DNA from: Bipolaris cookei
Taxonomy: Eukaryota > Ascomycota > Dothideomycetes > Pleosporales > Pleosporaceae
Direction of reading: 5' to 3'
DNA: 64,000 nt
Assembly (NCBI GenBank): GCA_002286855.1
Contig: NRSV01000002.1
Span: 802,152-866,151 of the forward strand
Shown here: positions 33,375-43,327 of the stretch, piece after piece
Numbering within the stretch: position 1 is the first letter of the stretch
How the letters are laid out: every line of letters starts with the position of its first letter
Notes under the pieces: generated by a model
Told to the model about the DNA's origin: nothing
What the model saw: only the letters and a program-made list of their open reading frames with translations
The model's database searches: none
Program-made: the position numbers and the translations under genes

Positions 33375-33864
33375 TATTTATCTAGAACCAGGAGGATTTA
33401 CGCCCCGACTGTGTGAGGTAGCAGATATGGCAGAGAAACTACTGCGCGTACGAGGTGGTCAGCCTTTGGTCAAGAACTGACCAGAGCGATTCGTATCGCG
33501 TTCGGACGAGCTCAGAACAGCCTTCAATTGGGAAAAAGACCGCCAGAGAATACAGAAAAAGGATCCAGAGGTTATTAATGCGTGGTTCAAGCTCATACGA
33601 GAGACAATTGAGAAATATGGGGTATCTTCAGATGACATCCACAACTTTGATGAAACTGGGTTTCAGATGGGTGTAATTGGCTCAATGAAGGTGGTCACAG
33701 GTTCAGAACGTCGTACGAGACCTACTTTTGTTCAGCCAGGCAATTACGAGTGAATTACTGTCATCCAGAGCCTCTGCGCTGCGGGATACGCTACCCCACC
33801 ATTCATCATCTACAAAGGACGCATCCACATCTCTGCATGGTACGAAGAAGCATATATACCATAC
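33145..33864 (+). pseudogene. Truncated pogo/Fot1-like transposase
   Basis: Starts MHQQHRDFLTQREGR. A helix-turn-helix psq-like DNA-binding region follows (FKTIRRAAAAYNI, FQRLSDRLNKI). A CENP-B-type region then ends in GGQPLVKN, a TGA stop (33478-33480) where a Trp codon is expected before PERFV, and the first catalytic block HNFDETGFQMG (about 33640-33665). A second TGA lies at 33751-33753 after PGNYE, again where Trp is typical. The frame runs to about 33864 and then enters the inverted arm, so the remaining catalytic acidic residues are missing. It cannot encode an active enzyme. Confidence 0.88.
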
Positions 33865-34163
33865 GATTGTCTGCTCTTCAGTTAAAGTAAACTCGCGGCA
33901 GTTTGGGGTTACTTGAGGCCGAAAAGTAATTTTGTTAAGCCGATCAGAAAGGCGCTGAAAACGTATATTATAGGCAGCAGCAGCGCGTCGTATAGTCTTA
34001 AACTGGCCTGTACGAAAGGCCTGAAGAGCTAGAACAATTCTACCTTCTCGCTGAGTTAGAAAGTCCCTATGTTGTTGATGCATAGTGTTTCGTACATGAA
34101 GTTCGCAATGCCAAGAAAAAGTGGCCGGCTCGGTGGTGTGGCCGACTCGGTGGTGCTTTACGT
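33854..34163 (-). repeat. Right 310-bp arm of the foldback element
   Basis: Inverted copy of 33065-33374. It repeats the transposase start in antisense; a frame opening at 34083 on the minus strand carries the same first ~77 codons before running into non-homologous sequence. Confidence 0.9.
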
Positions 34164-34165
34164 TA

Positions 34166-35302
34166 CACTTTCTCTTGTTACCGATATATTATGTACCTAG
34201 GTCTAATATGCGCCCAGAGTCAGAACCGGAGCCAGAGTTTGAACTAGATACATACTCCGAAAGCAACATTTGTGAAGATACTTCGGTACCTCCGGAGAAA
34301 CAGTTGTCTGTGGGCCTCTGCTTCTATCTCAATGACTCAAATGCTCCCCTTGTCTCGAATCACAAGTTGAAGTAAATACTCGCCACACATGGCGCCACAC
34401 GCTCCATCATTTTGGGCCGACGGACAGTAACACATGTGATTCTTGGTACGGCAAACGCAAGAGGAGGAGCAGGCGGTAGTCTTGCTGCAATCAAGTTTTT
34501 TTTTTTAAAAAAAAGATTATTAAGACTAGCGGCAAGACCGTCAAGTTCATCAATACCGACTGGTAGGATATGCAGTCCCTCCATGCAGCCACAGCTTAAT
34601 TGTGTTGCTCGCCACGTGCTGTGGTATCTCATGCTGGTAATATGCAGGGTACTCGACAGCATCAAAGCCAATCGACATCTACCCGAATTACGGTATTCAC
34701 TACTAAAGTTTGCGCCAAAGTCCCAAAGCACCATCCTCAGCACGAGGCGCGCCAGAGCCCCCCCCCCCCAAAGTTAAATTAACAGATCTCAGGACAGCCA
34801 AGGCTGCACAATGTGATTCTGCCATTTTTTTAAAAAAAAACCCGCATTTTCACAAAATCAGATCACAGGTCACGTGAAAGCCATGTGCTTCAGGGTCTCC
34901 TCCCAATCTAAACACACACAAAACTCTATCGCCCATAAACTTTCAACGTTACTTCAGCACGCGCAATCCGCTAGACCCTTTTTGCGCCTTTCAAGCCACA
35001 CATACGAAATGACTTTGCGCAAGGGGGAACCGGGCACAAACAACCGTTCGTTACAAGCCGTTCTAGCCGTTTGCTTCCTTAGTTGGCGCTCGGTTTCTCG
35101 CCTCCGCCTCCCTCTGGGCAATAAAACGTCCCATTCTGCGCATATGCATATCACGAACGTTTAAATTCTCCATAGGGGCCCCCGCCCTCTCCCCCTCTCT
35201 TGCCTCTCAGCTACGTTTACCCGGTTGGAAACTTTGAACCATCTCGAACCCTTGCAAACACGGCATACACGGCGAGCTCGCAAGATCGCCATGTTTTACA
35301 TG
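34166..35302. other. Spacer between two transposons, 1.1 kb
   Basis: No gene is supported. Two T/A homopolymer palindromes (about 34497-34514 and 34825-34840) and a C run (34760-34768) are visible. If the broken gene upstream originally continued past the insertion, its remaining part should start at 34164, but no clear continuation is seen. Confidence 0.4.
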
Positions 35303-35303
35303 G

Positions 35304-35350
35304 CGTAGTTCATAAGCGAGCAGCTCACGCTCCACCAGCGCAGCAACGTC
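35304..35350 (+). repeat. Left terminal inverted repeat of the second transposon
   Basis: Begins CGTAGTTCATAAGCGAGCAG and pairs with 37289-37335 on the opposite strand. Confidence 0.8.
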
Positions 35351-35619
35351 AAGACGGTATCACACACTTTTGTCAGAGTCTATCAACTATTTTAGTATAC
35401 GAAATTAACTATTAGAATCGCCGCTATTACTAGCACTATCTATCTCAACTGCGTAGGTACGAGCGTTGTGTCCAGTCTGCTTGCAACGCCCGCACCGCCT
35501 CTCTCCTCGCATCCTCTTCGACGCGTTCTCACCATCACCACGACTGCTACCCGCCTGTCTAGCTAATACTTCATATACCTCGCCAACAGTAAGAGTCTCC
35601 TCTATCCGTAAGTATCGCC

Positions 35620-36032
35620 GCTTGTGGGTCTTCCGCTTATTTGCTTCGTCTAGAGCCTCTTGAAGGCTACTCGTTTTCTCCATCATAAGCACCATCGTAT
35701 GTGCCATTTGCTGAGCCCCCTTACTCAACTGCGCAACCTTCTCATCAAGTGAACTTGCAGAAGACTCAGGACTATTTCTTACTCTCTGTCGAATGAGAGT
35801 AGTTTGAGCCTCGGCTTCACGCGCGNGCTTGTGGGTCTTCCGCTTATTTGCTTCGTCTAGAGCCTCTTGAAGGCTACTCATTTTCTCCATCATAAGCACC
35901 ATCGTATGTGCCATTTGCTGAGCCCCCTTACTCAACTGCGCAACCTTCTCATCAAGTGAACTTGCAGAAGACTCAGGACTATTTCTTACTCTCTGTCGAA
36001 TGAGAGTAGTTTGAGCCTCGGCTTCACGCGCG
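35620..36032. repeat. 206-bp direct duplication on either side of a single N
   Basis: Copies 35620-35825 and 35827-36032 are the same length and, by eye, differ at one base (G versus A about 55 bases in). The undetermined base 35826 sits exactly between them. The pattern fits two contig ends that overlap by 206 bp but were joined rather than merged. By chance 207 bp keeps the transposase frame open, so a protein with a duplicated 69-codon segment is predicted. Confidence 0.92.
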
Positions 36033-36796
36033 TTGCGTGGTGTCTGCGCCTCCCAGGCGCCTACCCGCCACTGTGATTGTTTTGGTGTCTGCACTACCAC
36101 ATCAAGCTTTGATAGCACAGCCTGTGGGCCATATAGGACTATACCAGCGCCTCTAAAGCCAGCTTGGGTATTTTCCTTTGTAAATGACTGCTCAAAAGCA
36201 GCCTTGAAGGCTGGTAGGAAGGTCTCCTTGCTGATATAGTTGGTGCGGTTGCGTGCCAAGCCTGAAACTGCATCGCCATACTTACGCTTCAACAGCGCGA
36301 AGCAGGTGATGTCAAGAGGTTGCAATAGGTGAGATGAGTGTGCAGGCATACAGAGAAGAACAACATTCTTCTCCCTGCAAAAATCTTGGAAATTGACCGA
36401 GCAGTGGTTCTCATGGCCGTCAATAATAAACGGTTGATACCCACCCACAGTGCAGCTTTTTGTATGGGTATCAAAGTGCTCTGACCACGCAACAGCAAGC
36501 TGATTATTTGTCTAGCTATTGGGACTGACTTTAAGAACCCTGTCGGTAGGTAGATTCTTAAACTAGACGTTAATAAGCACCTTACCCGCAAAGACAACGA
36601 AGGGTGGTAGCCGGCAACCGGACGCGCCTTCGCCTTGGATTACAGTAAACCACTCACGGTTGCCTGGCTGTATCCGCTTCTTCTTCTTACTAGAATCCTC
36701 TGAGGCTGTAATAACTAACTGTCATAAAATCTTGCCCATCATAAAGCCAGTTTCATCAAAGTTATAGATATCGTCGTCCACAATGCCCTACTTCTC

Positions 36797-36836
36797 CTTC
36801 TTCTTCTTCTTCTTCTTCTTCTTCTTCTTCTTCTTC
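36797..36836 (-). repeat. (AAG)13 expansion inside the transposase
   Basis: A pure CTT run on the plus strand, AAG on the coding strand, lengthens a short lysine stretch of the transposase (VEATKKK) to more than ten lysines. It is immediately followed by GAGAAG and a stop codon. Confidence 0.9.
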
Positions 36837-37288
36837 GTCGCCTCGACTAGATCAAACCAGCGCTGGATAGCCACTGGGTCCTTGCGGGCAGCTCGCTGGT
36901 GATCACAAGGACGGCTCCAACGCGTACGGAGCTCCGGAGTTCTTGCCAACAGGGTTGCTCCCCCGCTCATGCAATAGTTTATCAGTCATTACTTGAACAT
37001 CGGCCTTTATAGGAGCAAATCCTCTTGCAAACTCCTCAAGAATACACTTAACTATAGCTTCCCCTTCTAGCTTATTTAGGCATTTTGAGTTCGCTTCGCA
37101 GTCGCGTTGGGGGCGTCTTCTAGCGCATCGGTAAGACAAAGTTCTTTGAGGCACGTTATAGATAGAGGCAGCACATCTTTGGCTCTGAACACGTTGTAAT
37201 TAGATACCAAGAAGAGCAAGCTGAAGATCTGCTTCAGTAATATGAAGTTTGAATAGAGCGTTGTTGAGACATAACGTGTTGTAGTGTC

Positions 37289-37335
37289 GACGTCGACACG
37301 CGGGTGGGGCGTGAGCCACTCGCTTGTGAACTACG
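37289..37335 (-). repeat. Right terminal inverted repeat of the second transposon
   Basis: On the minus strand it begins CGTAGTTCACAAGCGAGTGG and matches the left repeat. Confidence 0.8.
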
Positions 37336-37336
37336 T

Positions 37337-39370
37337 TATACACCTTTTCCCTTTTCCCCGACCCGACCGGCGGGGAATATACTACTAAATAACCTTTTTT
37401 CGTTTTGTTCATCCACATCGTATTCACTGCATACTTACACGCATAGCGTGGATACTAGGCGTGTGTGAGTAAACACCCGCATTACATTCCTCACTCGGAA
37501 ACTGATAGTCACACACCCCCTCTCTTTCTCTCCTCCCCCAACGCTAAAAACACCTTAGCCTCGGGCTGATCTCGCGAAGCGTAAAGCATGCTACGCATTG
37601 TCGGAATCTTAATCCCTTACAACTTATCCGAGCCACCCCCCAAGAGCATGCGTTCGCCTCTTCGCTCTGACATTTTTTTTTCTCCTCGTATCCGCCGTAT
37701 GTATGTGTTTCCTCTATATGATGCACACACACACACAATGATCTCCATTATTACTTTTTGATCCCCAAGATGGGGGGCCAGAAATAACCGTTTATTTCCC
37801 TTTCTATTTGCTGCTGCTGCTGCTGCGGAGTATGCCGGCTGTGTAGGTACAGTACCAAACTTCACGTCCGTCTGTTGAACCAAGGGTGATGGAAATGAGT
37901 GGTTGCTGTATACATATCCCTTTGCTTTTTTTTGGTGGTGTTACCAAAGGGTGTACCTGCACATTTCTGGTGTCATCATTCCCAGTGAACTTCTCGGACT
38001 ATAAGGACGCCTTTGTTCGCGTTGGCTGGCTGTTCTGGGCTGATTAATGGTCTGACTACTTAGTTGGTCTGGCTGGACCCTATTTTTTTTTCTTGGCTTG
38101 ATTGGCCTAAGCTGGTGTGTGGTTTGACTACCTTAACTTGGCTGGTTTTTTTTTAAGTTCTCGACTGACTGGGCTAGCTCGTAACACCCAAAGTTTAATT
38201 TTGAGCAAGGCAAGAAAGCGCGAGGTAAGTCTGGCTCTATCACTCTCGTACACACACACATGCTTTTCCTATTATGGGGGAGTGTTTGCATGCACATAGC
38301 ACCGGTACCGTGGTTACAGTTAGAGACTTTCCCCCACACATCCCCGGGATTCCCGCAACTGGCTGGGAGGTATATTCCGCGGGGAGGAAGTGTCAGGTGG
38401 TGGGTTAGAGATTTTTCTGATTGGTTGATCTGGTTTGGTTTGGGGTTGTTAGCGCTGCATGTTGCTGCCCGGGGAGACGTAGGGATGGGGCGATGTTGAC
38501 TCGGGGATTAATGAGGTATTGCAAATATTCGGGATAGAAGTGTGGATGATTTCAGTTTGTCTGTTTGCTTTTTCTTTTCTAATCTGAAGGTTTAGGTCTC
38601 GGACGCTCCGGGAACATGATATTCGCACTTTTTTCGCCTTTCTCCGTTACGTGTATTAGGTATGCATTCCTTTACGTGCAAACTAGTGACTCCACTTGTT
38701 CGTTGGGGTTGCTACAGCTGAGTCCAGAACTTGGGTATAGCCGGAAATAATAGTCGTGATCCCCTTTCTGCAAAACATCGTCTGTAAAGAAGAAAATTAA
38801 ATACCCGCTAGAAAGTAGTGTTTTCACTGGCCCTTATCGCGCTATTTGGTATGGCAATTACTTTATAGAGAAATGAAAGAAATGCATAGTTAGTGTGCAA
38901 CAGTACGTATGCAAGTGCTGATTACGGGATGTAAAAGTATTTGAGTCCTTTTATTCGTTCTGCGAGCAACTGAAGGCTAGATACTGTGGTATATGGGACA
39001 GGTTCAATGGTGTGGTGATGATGGATGTAAGGAAAGGAGAGGTTGAACATATAAAATGTTTGTGTGTAAGGAAACTAGACTGGATTGCCAAGTCGTCGTC
39101 TAAAGGCATTGATATTGTCAGCGTACTGGAATTGCGACTGTCTTTAGGAAAGTTCCATGAGAATTAATATATATTATTTATTTTATTTTAAAAGAAGACA
39201 TGCAACATATCGTCGCAAATATTGTATCGTGCAAACCCAACTCTCCTACAAGCATTTCATGTGCATACATCTGATACAAACGCCATTGCCTATCGGTATC
39301 ACAATCCCATAAACGCCCTTTTCCCTTGCCTCAAACATCGGCATGTGCTTGCAGATCCCAACCCGACTCA
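37337..39370. other. Gene-free region, 2.0 kb
   Basis: Flank of the transposon up to the 3' end of FEN1. It is rich in short T runs and in degenerate TTGGCTGG/TGGTCTGACTAC units at about 38025-38145. No gene was supported. Confidence 0.45.
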
Positions 39371-40706
39371 TCAACCAGCAGTCCTCGGCTTGGCCTTGGC
39401 CTCCTTCTTCGCCTTTGCAGTCTCCTTTTGCTTCTTCTTTTTGAGCTCAAGTTTCTCATCGGCTTTGCGCTTCAGGGTAGCCTTTTCCTCGGCAGTCTTC
39501 TCAATCGGTTTGAAGAAACCTTCCAGCCTACTCTGTTGCGCCGTCTTCATATTCTTTTGCAGCTTAGCTGCTCCATTTCGTACTCTGTCCTCGTTGAAAT
39601 GTTTCTCTTCTACCAAAAACTTGACCAGCCCCTCCACATCTGGTGCTTCCCACTTGAAGTCACATTCTGGAGCGTCGGCAGGGAGCACGTCGGGCTCAAG
39701 GAATAGAAGTCGCGCATCGGCAAACGGCCAGTCGTCGGGAATGGTGAGTTTCTTGGAAGACTGTGATTTGATGTGCTCAACTACACCCTCAAGATCCTTG
39801 TGCTCGCGGATGAGCTTGAGAGCAGTGCTGGGACCGATGCCCTTGATGGGGTCGAGGTAATCGCAGCCGAGGAGGATACACAGGTCGATAAACTAGAGGC
39901 TGTGAGTATAAAACCATCTGATGCGATGTAACCTGCTGTACCTGCTTCTGGTCCATTTCCAGACCCTCAAGCACCTTCTCTAGATGGATTTCTAGAATAG
40001 GCTCCTTGCGCTGCTCGCTAAAGGTCAAGTGTCGTAGTAGAATTGGCGATGCAAAAGTTAATGTATCCATATCCTCTGATGCAGCGGCATACACCTTTCC
40101 TCCCTTGGCCAGCGTAGCACACTGGGCCTCGGCCTCGGTTGGCGCAACAATGTACGGGATGCCCATGAGCTTGAGCAACCGTTGACACTCCGCATTGTGT
40201 TCTTTTGTTACCCTGACTGTTCTTCGCGAAAACTTTTCGACATCCTCAGCTGTGCCCGTCTCCTTTGCTTCCTCTGCTGCAGCCTGTGCTTCAGTCTTGC
40301 GCTGAAATCGCTTTGCAAGCTCGCCGGATTTGAGCTTGGGTGGAGCACCGTCAAAGACGTAAAGGGGTTTGATGCCGTTGTCGACCATACGCATTGTACG
40401 GTAGAACAGACCCATGAGATGTGAGGTAGTCTCGCCTGTTTCGTTCATGAGTTGCTGGCCATCGGAGCGGACGGCGATGAGAAAACTATAGATGCTCATA
40501 GATCTACACAATGTCAGGCTGGGTCAGTCATGGTATGCTTGCATCGACGTACGCATCCTAGCCAAATCAGTGACTGATACGATACAAAATGGTCATCTTA
40601 GACGTACTATGGCGACCTTACGACCAAACTGGTTCTTGATCTCGCCTTTCTTGACTGCCTCTGGTGTATGCTCATCGATGAGCTGGTAGAGATGCTTAAT
40701 ACCCAT
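39371..40706 (-). CDS. FEN1: Flap endonuclease 1
   Basis: Structure-specific 5' flap nuclease for Okazaki-fragment maturation and base excision repair in the nucleus (yeast Rad27). Exons: 40706-40608, 40557-40553 (5 nt), 40503-39942, 39892-39371, which give 395 residues, the usual length. The 5-nt exon GATGC restores KVAIDASMS with the catalytic Asp34; skipping it loses that residue and the frame. Other metal ligands are visible: VFDGAPP, APTEAEAQC, ASEDMDTL and GCDYLDPIKGIGP (helix-hairpin-helix). A PCNA-binding PIP box QSRLEGFF starts near residue 342, followed by a Lys-rich tail that probably includes a nuclear signal. The gene is divergent from glutaryl-CoA dehydrogenase with 461 bp between starts. 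Confidence 0.95.
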
Positions 40707-41167
40707 TGCGGCCGGTTGTAGTGTATATTCTGTCTGATCTTTCGGTTTTGTGGTGTTCAACCAGCAGTGTTGAGCGTGAAAGTGTAGGCAATTGCGCGGA
40801 GGCTGGAAAGTGACGCAGACGATCGTCACGTCGCGTCCGCGTCCTGTGGCGCGCAATCACGGTGAGCATTGCTTGGCGTGATTACCCCACATATTGCTTG
40901 TAATCGCTTGTGGAGGCCTTGCAAACTGCATGTGACACATGGGTATTCTGCACGACATTTGAGACATTTGCAGGAACCTGGGCAATCAAATGCCCATATA
41001 CTTGACGGGATGATGCGTGGTCTCTTGCCACTGCGGAGTACTTCCGAACCGCGGTTATGGAGTTTCCGAGGCGGATCTAAGCCGACGACGGATAACTTGT
41101 CCTCTCCGGATATAACAATTCCTTTTTCTTTCTAAGTTCTTACCCGACTATCATACATCATCCCAAA
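40707..41167. promoter_or_regulatory. Bidirectional promoter of FEN1 and glutaryl-CoA dehydrogenase
   Basis: 461 bp between two divergent start codons. The FEN1-proximal half contains CGCGTCCGCGTCC and GTCACGTCGCG, partly like the ACGCGT (MCB) boxes of S-phase genes, but no exact MCB is present. Regulation is inference only. Confidence 0.4.
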
Positions 41168-42596
41168 ATGCTCCGCCCAGTATATAGACAGGCCTCTAGG
41201 CAATTGCGCACCCCGGCCCCGATCGCGGCTATCAGGAAGCGAAATCTACATGCTCCCGTGGCCTTTGACTGGCAGGATCCACTCAAGGCAAACGACCTAT
41301 TGACCGAAGAAGAGCAAGCCATTTCCGAGACTGCAGAGTCGTATTGCCAAGAGCGCATGCTCCCAAGAGTGCTAGGTACATGAGATGCTCAACTCACCCC
41401 TACACCTGGCTTACATACTCTTCAGAGGCATACCGCAATGAAGACTTTGAAAGGAAAATCATTCAAGAGATGGGCGAGCTCGGTCTGCTTGGTGCAACCA
41501 TCAAAGGCTATGAGTGTGCTGGCGTCAGCAGTGTAGCTGGTGGTCTGATCACCAGAGCAGTCGAAAGGGTTGACTCAGGGTATCGTTCGGGCTACTCTGT
41601 CCAGAGCTCGCTCGCTATGGGTGGAATTGAAGAGTTTGGGTCTGAAGAACTCAAAGAACGTCTTCTGCCAAAGATGGCAAAGGGTCAATTGCTGGGTTGC
41701 TTTGGTCTTACCGAGCCTAATCACGGATCCGACCCTGGGTCCATGGAGACGATTGCAAAGGAGCATCCATCAAAGAAGGGCTACTACTCGTTATCCGGTT
41801 CAAAGACGTGGATTACAAACTCGCCTATTGCCGACGTCCTGCTCGTGTGGGCAAAACTAGAAAGCACGGGCAAGATCCGGGGGTTCGTCATTGAGCGCGA
41901 CCAGTGTCCACCAGGTACTCTCGAAACCCCGCCAATCAAGAACAAGAACGGACTGCGAGCCTCCATCACTGGCATGATCCAGCTTGACGAGTGCCCAGTT
42001 CCAGAAGCAAACATGTTTCCAGAGGTGGAGGGACTGAAAGGGCCCTTTAGCTGCCTAAATTCGGCAAGATATGGTATCGCGTGGGGTACTATGGGTGCCT
42101 TGGAAGACTGCATCGCTAGAGCACGCACATATGCACTAGAGAGGAAGCAGTTCAAGAACAACCCAATTGCCAAGTACCAGCTTGTGCAGAAGAAACTAGC
42201 TGATGCTACAACCGATGCTGCGTACGGAATTCTCGCGGCTCATCAGGTTGGAAGACTCAAAGATGAGGGCAAGGCTGCACCCGAGATGATTTCCATGATT
42301 AAGAGACAGAACTGTGATCGTGCCTTGGTCAATGCTCGGACGTAAGTTACAACAAGTATGTGTATGCACAGCACAAGTTGACCATGACTAGGCTACAGGA
42401 GATTTTTGGCGGAAACGCAGTCTCAGACGAATACGGCATCGGACGGCACGTTGCCAATCTTTTTGTGACGCAGACGTATGAAGGACAGAGCGATATCCAC
42501 TGTGAGTGTCCGTGATGAAGCTGCTGGGATATTGGCTGACATTGCATAGCGTTGATCCTAGGTCGAGCAATTACCGGCCTGCAGGCGTTCTGTTGA
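41168..42596 (+). CDS. gcdh: Glutaryl-CoA dehydrogenase, mitochondrial
   Basis: FAD-dependent acyl-CoA dehydrogenase that oxidatively decarboxylates glutaryl-CoA to crotonyl-CoA in lysine and tryptophan breakdown. Exons 41168-41375, 41426-42341, 42392-42501 and 42550-42596, 426 residues. The basic N-terminus (MLRPVYRQASRQLRTP) is a likely mitochondrial targeting peptide. Family hallmarks: FDWQDPL, EMGELGLLGATIKGY, VDSGYRSGYSVQSSL, LLGCFGLTEPNHGSDP (FAD-binding), SKTWITNSP, CLNSARYGIAWG, and QTYEGQSDIHSLILGRAITG. The Glu of TYEG matches the catalytic base. The match to the human enzyme is strong along the whole length, so GCDH is preferred over other acyl-CoA dehydrogenases. No break is seen. 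Confidence 0.93.
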
Positions 42597-43327
42597 TTAG
42601 GGTATCTGATTGTAAATCATCATGCTTGCCTTGCTTTGATATTGCTGCACGACCAAAATATTCACTTAAAGGGACTATCCAAATACATGTAGTATAGTGT
42701 GTAGGGAAATGATGTTTGTTTGGAGGTATGTAGTAGTAGACGCATGCCAAACCCTGAGTCGACGGACGCTCGCCTCGAACGCGGCAAGTATCATATCCTG
42801 ACTCCTCGTGGCCACAGCGCAAGTCGTCACTACGACGACCGTTTGACGAGTGAGTGATGTTATTGGATCGTGGTGGGTGAGTGAAGAGGAGGAGCCGTGA
42901 TGCATCTTCTGCAGCCTTCGATAGGTTGCCACCCAAAAGTGGCTTCTGCGCAGTCATGGCTCGGTGAATTTTGTGGGCAGTGACAGTTGGGCGGCTGGGC
43001 CTGTCTCGCCTCCTGCGGTTGGTCCCGACACATGATAAATGCAACCGCCCCTGCTCAACCCAGTCACATTTCCTCCACACTCACCTTTGCCATTTACCTT
43101 TTACTTGTATACGTAAAAAGGCAACAGGTACGTCAAGTTGCGTGGCGGAAGCGCGCTGCGCCGCTGAGACGCCGCACTTGCTTTCTTTGGACCCCCCCGC
43201 TAACTAACCGCCTTGTCTGTGCAGACATCCCACTTCAACTCTTCAACACCATCGACTCTCTTTACCGCAACTACCGCGATACCGCTCGACCCACCCATAC
43301 CACCCACACCGCCCACACACAGTAGCC
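42597..43327. promoter_or_regulatory. Intergenic region and 5' leader of the E2 gene, with a probable 5'-UTR intron
   Basis: About 730 bp. A candidate 5'-UTR intron spans 43128-43224: donor GTACGT after CAACAG, a CTAAC-type branch sequence in TAACTAACC and acceptor GTGCAG. Leader introns are common in fungal ubiquitin-pathway genes. No ORF stands out. Confidence 0.5.

Larger units (their letters stand above)
33065..34163. mobile_element. Foldback derivative of a pogo/Fot1-type DNA transposon
   Basis: A 1,099-bp element flanked by TA on both sides (33063-33064 and 34164-34165), the target duplication of Tc1/mariner/pogo elements. Its ends begin ACGTAAAGCACCACCGAGTC and are inverted. The first 310 bp (33065-33374) recur inverted at 33854-34163 with, by eye, a single C/T difference and no indel. 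The arms include two tandem copies of CACCGAGYCGGCCAC near each end, probably transposase-binding sites. The middle holds part of a DDE transposase with two stop codons. The natural 3' half of the element has thus been replaced by an inverted copy of its 5' end. Confidence 0.88.
35405..37272 (-). pseudogene. DDE_1/CENP-B-type transposase, decayed
   Basis: Reading from about 37272: an N-terminal region with EADLQLALLGI and IYNVPQRTLSYRC (psq-type HTH), then RGFAPIKADVQVMTDKL, a frameshift near 36930-36960, a lysine run expanded by an AAG repeat, and the catalytic block YNFDETGFMMGKI. PGNREWFTVIQG and FIIDGHENHCS follow, the latter with the second catalytic acidic residue, then MPAHSSHLLQPLDITCF. 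A coiled-coil region and a zinc-knuckle-like CGRCKQTGHNARTY end the protein, with Tyr at the last cysteine position. In-frame stops lie at 36788-36790, 36722-36724, 36563-36565 and 36512-36514. The intact C-terminal frame is 36448-35405. Inactive. Confidence 0.88.
35303..37336 (-). mobile_element. Decayed pogo/Fot-type DNA transposon
   Basis: About 2.0 kb bounded by imperfect terminal inverted repeats: 35304-35350 and 37289-37335 match at 38 of 47 positions by my count, and seven of the nine differences are transitions. The right end reads TA followed by the inverted ACGTAGTTCACAAGCGAG; the left target dinucleotide is not clear. It contains a DDE transposase pseudogene on the minus strand. 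Both this element and the neighbouring foldback begin ACGTA, suggesting related superfamily members, but the internal sequences differ. Confidence 0.82.

Noticed and set aside
34360..34743. 127-codon minus-strand frame between the two transposons
   Set aside because: Interrupted by a T/A homopolymer, no recognised domain; could be an old relic but cannot be supported.
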